DNA from: Daphnia carinata
Lineage: Eukaryota; Arthropoda; Branchiopoda; Diplostraca; Daphniidae
DNA: 64,000 bases
NCBI RefSeq assembly: GCF_022539665.2
Contig: NC_081340.1
Span: forward strand, 3,410,001-3,474,000
Reading direction: 5' to 3'
The position numbers and the translations under genes were made by a program. Shown here piece by piece: positions 13,501-26,100 of the stretch. Position 1 is the stretch's first letter. The number at the start of each line of letters is the position of its first letter. Below the pieces are notes generated by a model. The model was not told the origin of the DNA. It saw nothing but the letters and a program-made list of their open reading frames with translations, and did no database searches.

Positions 13501-16221
13501 ACAAAATACGATCGGGTTGTTCTTAAGCCAAAATACCATCCGGGAAGTTCGGAGGGATCGTCAGCGGATGTTGTTTGGTGTAGCAAAGCCGGCGTGCCAT
13601 TGAAGCAGGAAGAGAAAGTCAAATAAAATTGGCGGCCTCTTCTTTTTTTTTTTTTTTTAAAGTACACGCCACTCTTTCCATCTTCCATCGAGAAGATGAG
13701 CCCCTCTTTCTTTAGCAGTTATAAATAAAATGATGGAAGACGCCAGAAAAAGAGTGAAAAAGAGAGAGGATGAAGCAAACGAAGAAGGAATAGTAAAGCT
13801 TCTACCCCACGGTGTGATTCGCCCCCAAAAATGATGTGCGAACCAATTGGATGTGGGGCTTATATGTCTTTATATCTTTTATATATCCACCTTTGGGAAA
13901 TGAAAACAGCTACTTGGTCAACATACACCCCATGAGAAAAGAGAAAGAAGAAAGATAGAAACAGACAACGAATTCCCTTTTTATTTTTGTCTTATTTAGT
14001 TGATCGCCTTTTTGTCTCATCTCGTGCGTTCCCGGTGCTCGGTAACGCTCCATTTACTTGCTCAATAATAACTGTCTATATGAGACTCGTTGAAACTATT
14101 CCGTTTCCTAGAGAAGGAGTGAATGAAAGAAAAGAGATGAGAACATACTTAGACGCAGACAGTGAGAAAGCGAGGGGAGCGAAGAGAAATCGGCGCTTCA
14201 TTGGTGCATAGAAACAGAGCTAAAGAAAATGATATACCAGTCAGACGTATCCTTTGCATTTTGGGCTCTTTTTGTATAACTGTGTGTTTTTGTCACATCG
14301 CTGGTCTTTATACTTGATCGAGGTTCTCTATCTTATTGATTTGGTCCAGTTACCTGCCACTGATTATGTTTCATCGCTGGGTCTTGTGCACCCGACACGA
14401 AGTAGAGAAAGACCAACAACTGTAAGAAAAAGACCCAGGCCTTAATTGAAAAGCATGTAACGAATGGAAGTAAGAAACAGGTAACCGGCTCGGTGACAAT
14501 TTAGCTGCAAACGTACACATACGAGACGATACAAATCCGAAAAGAAGTAACCAATGAAACGAGATAAACGAAAATGCTCAAGTAAACGAGATATGATCGC
14601 GTTTGTAATCATTTGTGTCACTAGTTTCAGAGAGCTGGAGATTATATTTAGCAAACAGCCGTTTTCTGATTGCCAAAATATAATGCTGCACTGTTGGCCA
14701 CTTGTTCCTATAGCAACTTATTCGCCATCTTTCCCCATCTAAACATCTCGTGTTTCTGCATTGATGCCCTCCGCTTTTCTATCCGCCCCATGCGTATATG
14801 TTTATCAATGCATCCTATGGAACTGATTTGCTGAACTCAGGGATGCTTTCTGTTGCTAGGAGGTAGGCAACACTTCAAGCTGTAATGGAGATTGAAAGGA
14901 GTTGAGCCAGAAGACGTACCGAGTGCTACAAAAGCTGCTGCTCCAAGCGAAAACCGATCAGTTTGTAAACACATCGGCTCATACTCTTTGCTCTCTGGTG
15001 CAACTGCTTCATGCAAGAGAAGGAAGTATAGGGTTTATACAGATCGGCCGTTTCCTAATGCCCGGTTCGGATGAATAAAGGCAATTCAAACAGGTTGGAT
15101 GAAGTCTAAACAGATGGGCCATCAGACATATATATGTACGTGCGCTGACAGATAACCAGAGTTCATTGTTCATGTCTTTGGGCGGATGCGTGAGCAACAA
15201 CACAGGTGGTTTACACATGCGATTGACCTTAGGCTTGAAATTGTCTCGCCCATTGTTAATATCTTGGGTGCACGAAAAGAAGACGAGCTCCATTGTGTAA
15301 CAAACAGAGTCAGATAGTTCATTTTTCAGATTCGAAAATGTTTACTTTGTTGGTTTCGTTCTTTGAACAAAATCGAAAACTGACGCCACGTCTGATGTAT
15401 GCCATTCAAATGTGAAAAGATGATGAAAACTGAATTTCCTTTTTTTTCGTTCTCCCTTTGCTCGTTCTATTTTTAAGCATACTTGAATTGGCTGTAATGT
15501 GGCATGCACGAAAAAGAAGGGACAGATCGTCATTGCCTTGAGGAATTGACCCGAGAGACTGTCGTTAGGAGCAGTCGGTGACGTAGACAGGAAAGAACTT
15601 CCGCCTTTTCCTGGAGATATGAAAAAGACGAGTTCTTTAGTCGTCCATAACTACTTAGAAAAGATGGCTGCGATGTGAAGAAAAGAATAGTTTCTTTTGG
15701 CTTATTCAAATTTGCTAAGCTGAATGAAGCAGGAGACGTTTCGGCAAAGCCAATTAACTTTGCCATTGATCAAGTCTATAAAGTTGGCATTCAGGCGATG
15801 ACAAGAAATAAGGACGAAGCTTCTTATCGCCCGTCAGTTGGTGTCGAATAGATTTGAAAGCTGCTGCTATACCAACGGAAAGAAAGAAAATAAAGCCGAT
15901 TTTTTTTATACAATGGTGGCTGTGATGATTACGCAAAGGCGGGATGGACAGACAGCGTAATAGACTTTCAGACTACTGACTCAATTTGCATTAGTGACAT
16001 TAGACACACGTACTGTAGCTTCGAAAGTGGACATGAATTTGGGATATGTTGGAGTAAGGCCTTTAGTTCGTAATGCACTCGAGGCTTGTATTATAGTTAT
16101 ATTATTGTAATTGTACTATAAAAATATAGTCTTAATGCATAGTGCATGTATTCCTACTGTAAATTTGCATTTGATGGTAAGAACTTCTTTGACACTTGGC
16201 GATCAATACGGACGGAACAAA
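4501..16221. other. Long stretch without a recognisable gene
   Basis: Nothing here resembles a known protein family and no chain of exons with matching phases was found. The one frame with somewhat protein-like composition lies at 9,736-9,960 on the plus strand: about 74 codons, charged, ending in a stop, preceded by a possible acceptor but lacking an ATG. A short hairpin with arms ATCTGGG and CCCAGAT lies at about 6,338-6,354. Otherwise the region is A/T-rich with simple poly-purine tracts. Confidence 0.45.
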
Positions 16222-16684
16222 ACTTGGAAGGCTATAGCCTTCTCACTTTTTCAGTTTTCGTTAAATTTCAAATTTAGCTTAAAATACATGATTTCGATTC
16301 AGAATTGAATGCTTGTAACGGAAAATTAAGTTTATTTTCTCAATTGACCTTATAGTTTTTTAATTAAACGTCAAAAACGAAAAAGAAAAGAAAAGTCGGG
16401 CTTATTTAGGCAGACTTATTTAGTCGGGCTTATTTAGTCGGGCTTAAAAATTTTTTCTGAAAAACTAATACTCATCGGAATTGATTGAGTATCATAGGAT
16501 AAAGTAAAATTGAATGCCGATTCTGGGAAAAGTGTTTTTCTTTTCATTGAGTGAACCGTTTACTAAATACATCCAATATTCAACAAGCGCTGGGTCGCTC
16601 CAGCGTGCCAGTACACTCCAGCGCCAGCGGGATGCATCACAAATTTCCGATTGCCAGCGCGTTTGATTGCAATTATCTTCTTAA
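16222..16684 (+). repeat. Satellite module copy 1
   Basis: This module begins near the 14-bp perfect palindrome AAGGCTATAGCCTT. It continues through a stretch rich in short A/T words to about four copies of TCGGGCTTATTTAG (one altered), then a GC-rich part containing CCAGCG words. It borders the first monomer array and marks the left edge of the whole structure. Confidence 0.75.
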
Positions 16685-17290
16685 TATAACCTAAATTATG
16701 GCAAAGTATATATGAATAAGATTCTAAAAGAAACGAAGAGAAAGAAAATAACCTTAATTTCAACCTAGATTACATAGTTTTTGAGTTATTCATATTAAAG
16801 TAGATTGTTTTAAAGAAAAGAAACATTTGATTTAAATTATCCTCTTCAAATTAACTTAACTATGGCAAATTATGCATGAGTTCGGTTCGAAATTGAACTA
16901 GGATCAAGGTAATAGCCTTAATTTTAATCTAGGTTGCACAGTTTTCGATTTATTCAAGTTAAAACAGATTGACTTTAAAAAAAGGAAACGTTTAAATTCA
17001 ATAATCTTCTTTAAATTAACTTAACTATGGCAAATTATGCATTAGTTAGGTTCAAAATTAAACTAGAATCAAGACAATAACCTTAATTTTAATCTAGGTT
17101 ACATAATTTTTGAATTATTCAACTTAAAACAAATTGCCTTTAATGAAAAGCGCGTTTGATTTCGATTATCTTCTTTAAATTATCTTAAATATAGCAAATT
17201 ATGCATGAATTAGGTTCTAAATTAATTAAGGATGAAAAAATAACCTTTATTTTAATCTAGGTTACATAGTTTCTGAATTATTCAAATTAA
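16685..17290 (+). repeat. 165-bp monomer array 1, four copies
   Basis: Four diverged monomers have their CAAATTATG-type landmarks near 16,697, 16,863, 17,027 and 17,192. This is the shortest of the three arrays. Confidence 0.8.
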
Positions 17291-17894
17291 CGCACCATTC
17301 GACTGTTTTAAAATGCTAGCGCGATGCAGCACAAATATTCGGTGTATTTTTTAAACGGTTTGTTTGAAGAGAAAACCAATAGCTGAACTGAAATCAGCGT
17401 TCAATTTTCATTATACTGTGTGAGTTTCATTGAATTTCAAGATATGCTCTTTTTGGCCGATTTTGACAAAAGTGGGAAGGCATATAGCCTTCTCACTTTT
17501 TCAGTTTTGGTCAAATTTCAAATTTAGCTTAAAATACATCATTTCGATTCAGAATTGAATGCTTATCACGGAAATCAAGTTTATTTTTCCATTGACCTTA
17601 GAGTTTTTTAATTAAACGTCAAAAACGAAAAAAAAGCCGGGCTTATTTAGTCGGGCATTAAATTTTTTCCTGCAAAGACTAACACTCATCGAAATTGGTT
17701 GAGTATCAGAGGATATGCTCAAAATTGAATGCTGATATCCAGAAAAGTGTTTTTTTTTTTCATTTAGTGAACCTTTTTTTAAATACATCCAATATTCAAG
17801 AAGCGCTGGGTCGCTCCAGCGTGCCAGTAAGCTCCAGCGCTAGCGCGATTCATCACAAATTTCCGATTGCTAGCGCGTTTGATTGCAATTATCT
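17291..17894 (+). repeat. Satellite module copy 2
   Basis: This copy has two units of the 14-bp motif. Its palindrome at about 17,477 is broken by one extra base (AAGGCATATAGCCTT), unlike the other three copies. The GC-rich part with CTCCAGCGTGCCAG follows. Confidence 0.75.
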
Positions 17895-19830
17895 TCTTAA
17901 TACAACCTAAATTTTGGCAAAGTACATATGAATTAGATTGAAAATCGAACGAGGATAAAGAAAATAACCTTAATTTTAATCTAGATTACATAGTTTTTGA
18001 GTTATTCATATTAAAGTAGATTGGCTTTAAAGAAAAGAAACATTTGATTTAAGTTATCTTCGTTAAATTATCTTAACTATGGTAAATTATGCATGAATCC
18101 GGTTCGAAATTGAACTAGGATCAAGATAATAGCCTTAATTTTAATCTAGGTTGCACAGTTTTCGATTTATTCAAGTTAAAACAGATTGACTTTAAAAAAA
18201 GGAAACGTTTAAATTCAATTATCTTCTTTAAATTAACTTAACTATGGCAAATTATGCATTAGTTAGGTTCAAAATTAAACTAGAATCAAGATAATAACCT
18301 TAATTTTAATCTAGGTTACATAATTTTTGAGTTATTCAAATTAAAACAAAGGGGCTTTAAAGAAAAGAAATGTTTAATTTCAATTATCTTCTTCAAATTT
18401 ACTTAAGTATAGCAAATTATGTATGATTTAGGTTCGAAATTAAACTAGAATCAAGATAATAACCTTAATTTTAATCTAGATTATATAGTTTTTGAGTTAT
18501 TCAAATTAAAACAAATTGGTTTTAAAGAGAAGAAACCTTTGATTTCAATTATCTTCGTGAAATTAACTTAACTATGGCAAATTATGCATGAGTTAGGTTC
18601 AAAATAAAATTAGCATCAAAATAATAACCTTAATTTTAATATAGGTTGCATAGTTTTTGAGTTATTCAAATTAAAATATATTGGCTTTAAAGAAAAGAAA
18701 TGTTTGATTTCAATTATCTTCTTCAAATTTACTTAAGTATAGCAAATTGTGCATGGTTTAGGTTCGCAATTAAACTAGGATCAAGATAATAACCTTAATT
18801 TTAATCTAGGTTACATAGTTTTTGAGTTATTTAAATTAAAACAAATTGGTTTTAAAGAAAAGAAACCTTTGATTTCAATTATCTTCTTTATATTAACTTA
18901 ACTATGGCAAATTATGCTTGAGTTAGGTTTGAAATAAAACTAGCATCAAAATAATAAGCTTAATTTTAATAAAGGCATAGTTTTTGAGTTAATCAAATTA
19001 AAACATATTGACTTTAAAGAAAAGAAACGTTTGATTCCAATTATCTTTTTTAAATTAACTTAAACATGCCAAATTATGCATGATTTAGGTTCAAAATTAA
19101 ACTGGGGTCAAGATTATAATCTTAATTTTAATCTAGATTACATAGTTTTTGAGTTATTCAAATTAAAACAAAGGGGCTTTAAAGAAAAGAAATGTTTGAT
19201 TTCAATTATCTTCTTTAAATTAACTTAAATATAGCAAATTATGCATGATTTAAGTTCGAAATTAAACTAGGATCAAGACAATAACCTTAATTTTAATCTA
19301 GGTTACATAGTTTTTGAGTTATTCAAATTAAAACAAATTGGTTTTAAAGAGAAGAAACCGTTGATTTCAATTTTCTTCGTGAAATTAAGTTAACTATGGC
19401 AAATTATGCATGAGTTAGGTTCAAAATAAAACTAGCATCAAAATAATAACCTTAATTTTAATATAGGTTGCATAGTTTTTGAGTTATTCAAATTAAAATA
19501 TATTGGCTTTAAAGAAAGGAAACGTTTGATTCCAATTATCTTCTTTCAATTAACTTTAATATGACAAATTATGCATGATTTTGGTTCAAAGTTAAACTGG
19601 GATCAAGATGATAATCTTAATTTTAATCTAGATTACATAGTTTTTGAGTTATTCAACTTAAAACAAATTGCCTTTAATGAAAAGCGCGTTTGATTTCGAT
19701 TATCTTCTTTAAATTATCTTAAATATAGCAAATTATGCATGAATTAGGTTCTAAATTAATTAAGGGTGAAAAAATAACCTTTATTTTAATCTAGGTTACA
19801 TAATTTCTAAATTATTCAAATTAACGCACC
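17895..19830 (+). repeat. 165-bp monomer array 2, twelve copies
   Basis: Twelve monomers are spaced 164-166 bp apart with landmarks from about 17,915 to 19,727. Variant types alternate (GGTTCAAAAT against GGTTCGAAAT, AAGGGGCTTT against AATTGGTTTT), which suggests that blocks of several monomers were copied together. Confidence 0.85.
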
Positions 19831-20474
19831 ATTCGACTGTTTTAAAATGCTAGCGCGATGCAGCACAAACATTCGGTGTATTTTTTAAACGGTTTGTTTA
19901 AAGAGAAAACCAATAGCTGAACTGAAATCAGCGTTCAATTTTCATTATACTGTGTGAGTTTCATTGAATTTCAAGATATGCTCTTTTTGGCCGATTTTGA
20001 CAAAAGTGGGAAGGCTATAGCCTTCTCACTTTTTCAGTTTTGGTCAAATTTCAAATTTAGCTTAAAATACATCATTTCGATTCAGAATTGAATGCTTATC
20101 ACGGAAATCAAGTTTATTTTTCCATTGACCTTATAGTTTTTTAATTAAACGTCAAAAACGAAAAAAAAAAAAAAGTCGGGCTTATTTAGGCAGGCTTATT
20201 TAGTCGGGCTTATTTAGTCGGGCTTATTTAGTCGGGCATAAAATTTTTTCCTGCAAAGACTAACACTCATCGAAATTGGTTGAGTATCAGAGGATATGCT
20301 CAAAATTGAATGCTGATATCCAGAAAAGTGTTTTTTTTTTCATTTAGTGAACCTTTTTTTAAATACATCCAATATTCAAGAAGCGCTGGGTCGCTCCAGC
20401 GTGCCAGTAAGCTCCAGCGCTAGCGCGATTCATCACAAATTTCCGATTGCTAGCGCGTTTGATTGCAATTATCT
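19831..20474 (+). repeat. Satellite module copy 3
   Basis: This copy carries the intact palindrome AAGGCTATAGCCTT near 20,012 and the longest 14-bp array, about five units from 20,176, followed by the GC-rich CCAGCG part. Confidence 0.75.
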
Positions 20475-22560
20475 TCTTAATATAACCTAAATTTTGGCAA
20501 AGTACATATGAATTAGATTGAAAATCGAACGAGGATAAAGAAAATAACCTTAATTTTAATCTAGATTACATAGTTTTTGAGTTATTCATATTAAAGTAGA
20601 TTGGCTTTAAAGAAAAGAAACATTTGATTTCAATTATCTTCGTTAAATTATCTTAACTATGGCAAATTATGCATGAATCCGGTTCGAAATTGAACTAGGA
20701 TCAAGATAATAGCCTTAATTTTAATCTAGGTTGCACAGTTTTCGATTTATTCAAGTTAAAACAGATTGACTTTAGAAAAAGGAAACGTTTAAATTCAATT
20801 ATCTTCTTTAAATTAACTTAACTATGGCAAATTATGCATTAGTTAGGTTCAAAATCAAACTAGAATCAAGATAATAACCTTAATTTTAATCTAGATTACA
20901 TAATTTTTGAGTTATTCAAATTAAAACAAAGGGGCTTTAAAGAAAAGAAATGTTTGATTTCAATTATCTTCTTTAAATTAACTTAAATATAGCAAATTAT
21001 GCATGATTTAGGTTCGAAATTAAACTAGGATCAAGACAATAACCTTAATTTTAATCTAGGTTACATAGTTTTTGAGTTATTCAAATTAAAACAAATTGGT
21101 TTTAAAGAGAAGAAACCGTTGATTTCAATTTTCTTCGTGAAATTAAGTTAACTATGGCAAATTATGCATGAGTTAGGTTCAAAATAAAACTAGCATCAAA
21201 ATAATAACCTTAATTTTAATATAGGTTGCATAGTTTTTGAGTTATTCAAATTAAAACAAATTGGTTTTAAAGAGAAGAAACCTTTGATTTCAATTATCTT
21301 CGTGAAATTAACTTAACTATGGCAAATTATGCATGAGTTAGGTTCGAAATAAAACTAGCATCAAAATAATAACCTTAATTTTAATATAGGTTGCATAGTT
21401 TTTGAGTTATTCAAATTAAAATATATTGGCTTTAAAGAAAAGAAATGTTTGATTTCAATTATCTTCTTCAAATTTACTTAAGTATAGCAAATTATGCATG
21501 ATTTAGGTTCGCAATTAAACTAGGATCAAGATAATAACCTTAATTTTAATCTAGGTTACATAGTTTTTGAGTTATTTAAATTAAAACAAATTGGTTTTAA
21601 AGAAAAGAAACCTTTGATTTCAATTATCTTCTTTATATTAACTTAACTATGGAAAATTATGCATGAGTTAGGTTTGAAATAAAACTAGAATCTATATAAT
21701 AACTTTAATTTTAATAAAGGTTGCATAGTTTTTGAGTTAATCAAATTAAAACATATTGACTTTAAAGAAAAGAAACGTTTGATTCCAATTATCTTTTTTA
21801 AATTAACTTAAACATGCCAAATTATGCATGAGTTAGGTTCATAATTAAACTGGGGTCAAGATTATAACCTTAATTTTAATCTAGATTACATAGTTTTTGA
21901 GTTATTCAAATTAAAACAAAGGGGCTTTAAAGAAAAGAAATGTTTGATTTCAATTATCTTCCTTAAATTAACTTAAATATAGCAAATTATTCATGATTTA
22001 TTTTCGAAATTAAACTAGGATCAAGACAATAACCTTAATTTTAATCTAGGTTACACAGTTTTTGAGTTATTCAAATTAAAACAAATTGGTTTTAAAGAGA
22101 AGAAACCTTTGATTTCAATTTTCTTCATGAAATTAAGTTAACTATGGCAAATTATGCATGAGTAAGGTTCGAAATAAAACTAGCATCAAAATAATAACCC
22201 TAATTTTAATATAGGTTGCATAGTTTTTGAGTTATTCAAATTAAAATATATTGGCTTTAAAGAAAAGAAACGTTTGATTCCAATTATCTTCTTTAAATTA
22301 ACTTTAATATGACAAATTATGCATGAGTTTGGTTCAAAGTTAAACTGGGATCAAGACGATAATCTTAATTTTAATCTAGATTACATAGTTTTTGAGTTAT
22401 TCAACTTAAAACAAATTGCCTTTAATGAAAAGCGCGTTTGATTTCGATTATCTTCTTTAAATTATCTTAAATATAGCAAATTATGCATGAATTAGGTTCT
22501 AAATTAATTAAGGATGAAAAAATAACCTTTATTTTAATCTAGGTTACATAGTTTCTAAAT
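20475..22560 (+). repeat. 165-bp monomer array 3, thirteen copies
   Basis: Thirteen monomers have landmarks from about 20,496 to 22,478. Long runs are almost identical to array 2 in the same order (for example 20,475-21,200 against 17,895-18,600), which shows block duplication of the super-repeat with one monomer gained. Confidence 0.85.
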
Positions 22561-23130
22561 TATTCAAATTAACGCACCATTCGACTGTTTTAAAATGCTA
22601 GCGCGATGCAGCACAAATATTCGGTGTATTTTTTAAACGGTTTGTTTAAAGAGAAAACCAATAGCTGAACTGAAATCAGCGTTCAATTTTCATTATACTG
22701 TGTGAGTTTCATTGAATTTCAAGATATGCTCTTTTTGGCCGATTTTGACAAAAGTGGGAAGGCTATAGCCTTCTCACTTTTTCACTTTTGGTCAAATTTC
22801 AAATTTAGCTTAAAATACATCATTTCGATTCAGAATTGAATCCTTATCCCGGAAATCAAGTTTATTTTTCCATTGACCTTATAGTTTTTTAATTAAACGT
22901 CAAAAACGAAAAAAAAGTCGGGCTTATTTAGTCCGGCTTATTTAGTCGGGCATAAAATTTTTTCCTGCAAAGACTAACACTCATCGAAATTGGTTGAGTA
23001 TCATAGGATGTACTCAAAATTGAATGATGATATCCGGAAAAGGTTTTTTTTTTCATTTAGTGAACCGTTTTTTAAATACATCCAATATTCAAGATGTACG
23101 TGCAAAATTGAATGATGATATCAAATATTC
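22561..23130 (+). repeat. Satellite module copy 4, right edge
   Basis: This copy has the intact palindrome near 22,759 and about three units of the 14-bp motif. It ends without the full GC-rich part, giving way at about 23,130 to T-rich low-complexity DNA. This is the right boundary of the satellite. Confidence 0.7.
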
Positions 23131-26100
23131 AGGAAAATTCGGTTTTTTTTAATGTTTTGTTTTTTTTTCAATTGTTGTTGTATTGATTAATTATTTATTT
23201 GCGTTTTTGTTTTGTTTTGTTTTTTTGTTGTTGTTTGATTAATCGTGATTGGCCGTATGAAATTTTCTTTTTTATGTTCTATTATTTATATAGGGCTATC
23301 GCTATAACTTTAGAATGCCCGGTGTTTCGATTCGTTTAATTACATTTGTCTCACCCGGACAAGAATAAAGTCTACATACTCTTGACTTAAGTACCACACA
23401 GCATCGATGTTCCAAGCACTAATAGTCGTACATAGTGTATGTTCCGGTGAAGCCTTCTTATGTCTTCTTGGCCTTCGTATGTTATCACTTCTTATGTCAT
23501 CTGTTTCTATTTATCTGTTTGAAAGTCGTTCTTTGAAAAATTGAAAGTCCTCAATACCATTCAGCTTCAGACGTGATATAGTTAGACAGACAAGCCTCGA
23601 GATGAAATTCAAGCCTGCCACGTATTTCAGAGAAAGGTGGTTCATCGTTCGTAATTGCCTATATCAGAGTTGGTTGGCAAAAACAACGTTTCCTTGAATT
23701 CTGGCGTTCTACCTCTTTCATTTTCATTATAGTGTATTGCGTTGCGTTGCTCACGGAAATCAAATTGTCTCATCATCCATGTCATGCTTCCATACTTTTG
23801 ATCAACACAAACAAGGTTATACTCGGTGATTCCGAGTTGCCTGTTTTCCCCTTGAAATCAAAATGGGAGATATCTACTGTTAACTGATGCGCTGGATATT
23901 GGATGCGCTTCGTCGGCTCTTCCCGATTTTTTTTCTGCAGATTACAAGTAAAACCCACAGCTTGCATTAGGAAAGAAAAAAGTAAACATTTAAAAAAAGG
24001 AGAAAAGAAAAGCAGACAGAAAATATACTGAGAAAAAGACAAACAGAGAGGGAAGAAAAAAGTTTATATCCTCGCAAACGGCCTGTTTGATTCCAAAACC
24101 TTCTAGAGGATATATACAGCGAAGAAGGAGTTAAGTAGAGTGGAGCTAAAGTATAAGAAATAGAAGAGAGAGGAGTGAACCGAGACGAGGGAGAAGACAA
24201 CGCGGGCGACACTCGAGCGCTCGTCTATGCGTGAGTGTGCGGCACAGTGGTTATTGATTGCTTTTAAGAGCGCATCTCGCTATAGCTCTCTCTCTTTCTC
24301 TCTCTCTCCCACTCTCTCTCTCTCTCACTCTCCTTCTCGTTTTCGTTTGTTCACTCTCCAGTCCCCGTCATTTAATCTCGGGCACGTCTCGGGTGATCTC
24401 CAAGCCAGAACCTGACACGAAGCCGCCTACTGCTGCCTGCTCTTTTCACCATTTCTCTGTCTCCTTTTGCTCTTATACCTTTGCTATCTCTTTTCGTATT
24501 TTTATTCCTTTAGCCTGGTAACAGGAAATCTCCTTGAAAGTATAGCGTTTAGTTACTTGCCATTTAATAAAATCTCTTTCCTCCAGCGTCCGTTTAAGGA
24601 TCTTCTTTATCATTTAAGTAAATCCATTCGTAGCAACGATGGAAACGGGGAAGACGATTCCGTAAGACTCAGAAAGTAAATGTGCATGTGCTCTTTCAAA
24701 AATTCATGTACAACTACTAACAGACGTACGAAGATCATGGGCTGCTTCGGGCTCTCGTGCATTGTTTATGTTTCGTAGGAGCGACTGCACTAACACTTTA
24801 TGGTTTTTTCTTTTGCATGCAGGCACTTTCAATCTTTGATGGCTTTCGTTGTCTTTATTTTTGACATATCCGTTAAGTTCTACTTATGTATCAGAAAAAA
24901 CAGCAATGTTAGCATCTTACACAAGACTTTTGGTGCCGTTTGATTCTTTTCTCTGGCTGGAATCCTTTGCTACATGGAACGTTCTGCATCTGCGTGATGG
25001 TTGAAGCGGGTGGTGTTATCACAAAATGAATAATAGACGACGTGTGTGAAAAGTTGAAGAGCACTGCGTCCCTAACAACCTTCCAACTTCCAACTTAGGT
25101 TTATACGTTGGAATTTGAATATTTTAGATTTGGGATCTACGAACTGTGGCCGTTTCAAGTTTCACCTATGCAACAAAACTAATTAAGCAGGTGAGGAGGT
25201 TATTTGTAATTTCGGCAGGATTTTTCGTGTGGAATTTGTGAGGGGATGGCGGTTGTATTAATCTCTTCGAGAAAATCGGGCAAATTTTTAAGCCTCTCCA
25301 AAGTTTTCCTGAAAGCAATTCAGATTCATCCTATCTGTTGCTCCATTTCTGCTCTGTTTCATTTCTTAACAACAAGTTTCCGTCTCTCGCTGCCGCTTTC
25401 CACATTTTTTAATAACTTTTCTTTTTCCCCGAACACGAGTTTTGTTTATTTGATAATCATACCTCTGTGTCTCTCTTCCGTTGTTTTAATCTTTGCTCTA
25501 GCTGCGAGCAAAGAACAAGAAGCACGGGAACACGGGACCGTTGTGTGGCTCTGGATTACTTCGTGAATAAATGACATCCAATTATTGGTTGGTCTTTGTT
25601 ATTATCGTCCCACGTTCTCCAAGTTCTACGTAATTCAGCCGCTGTATTTTTGATGATTTGAACTCTGTTAGACTTTAACATGGTAGACTTGCATCATGGG
25701 AAAATACTTGATTGTTTTGTAAACCTTCGTGCACACCCTGCGCGTATGTAACAGTAAAGGCAAGTGATTTTGTTTCGTAAAAGGGAAGAACATATCGATA
25801 TAGAAAAGAAAAAAAATGAGACAGTTGGCATCAAAGGTTCTTTTTACAGACGGTCAGAATCAGAAGTTACGAGTCAAGCTAAGCCGACAGGAAAAAAAAA
25901 CGAGAGTACATTCGCGAGTACGACGCGAGATTCCGTCCACCTACTCGCCCATGAGACAGAAGCGTCTCGGATATTGCTGAAAGAAACCAATTACACCCGG
26001 CGTCCCGGCCATGAGGTATTCACGTGTGTATAAGTCGTACTGTATTCTACACCAGACGAGCCACGAGTTTGATGTAGAGCCAAAGATATCCCCCCCCCCC

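Larger units (their letters stand above)
16222..23130. repeat. Higher-order satellite array, about 6.9 kb
   Basis: The region is built from about 29 copies of a monomer of about 165 bp, recognised by CAAATTATGCATGA followed by CTTAATTTTAATCTAGGTT, in three arrays of 4, 12 and 13 copies. The arrays are separated and bordered by four copies of a different, more GC-rich module. Equivalent landmarks in the modules lie near 16,377, 17,625, 20,159 and 22,908, so the super-repeat is about 2.5-2.75 kb with a shortened first unit. No reading frame of note exists. The repeat may be a heterochromatic or centromere-type satellite, or the internal expansion of a non-autonomous mobile element; the sequence alone does not decide. 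Confidence 0.9.

Noticed and set aside
16860-22500. tRNA B-box-like word GGTTCGAA in many satellite monomers
   Set aside because: The bases after it (ATTAAAC) do not complete a B box, no A box or cloverleaf can be drawn, and the word is simply part of the monomer.
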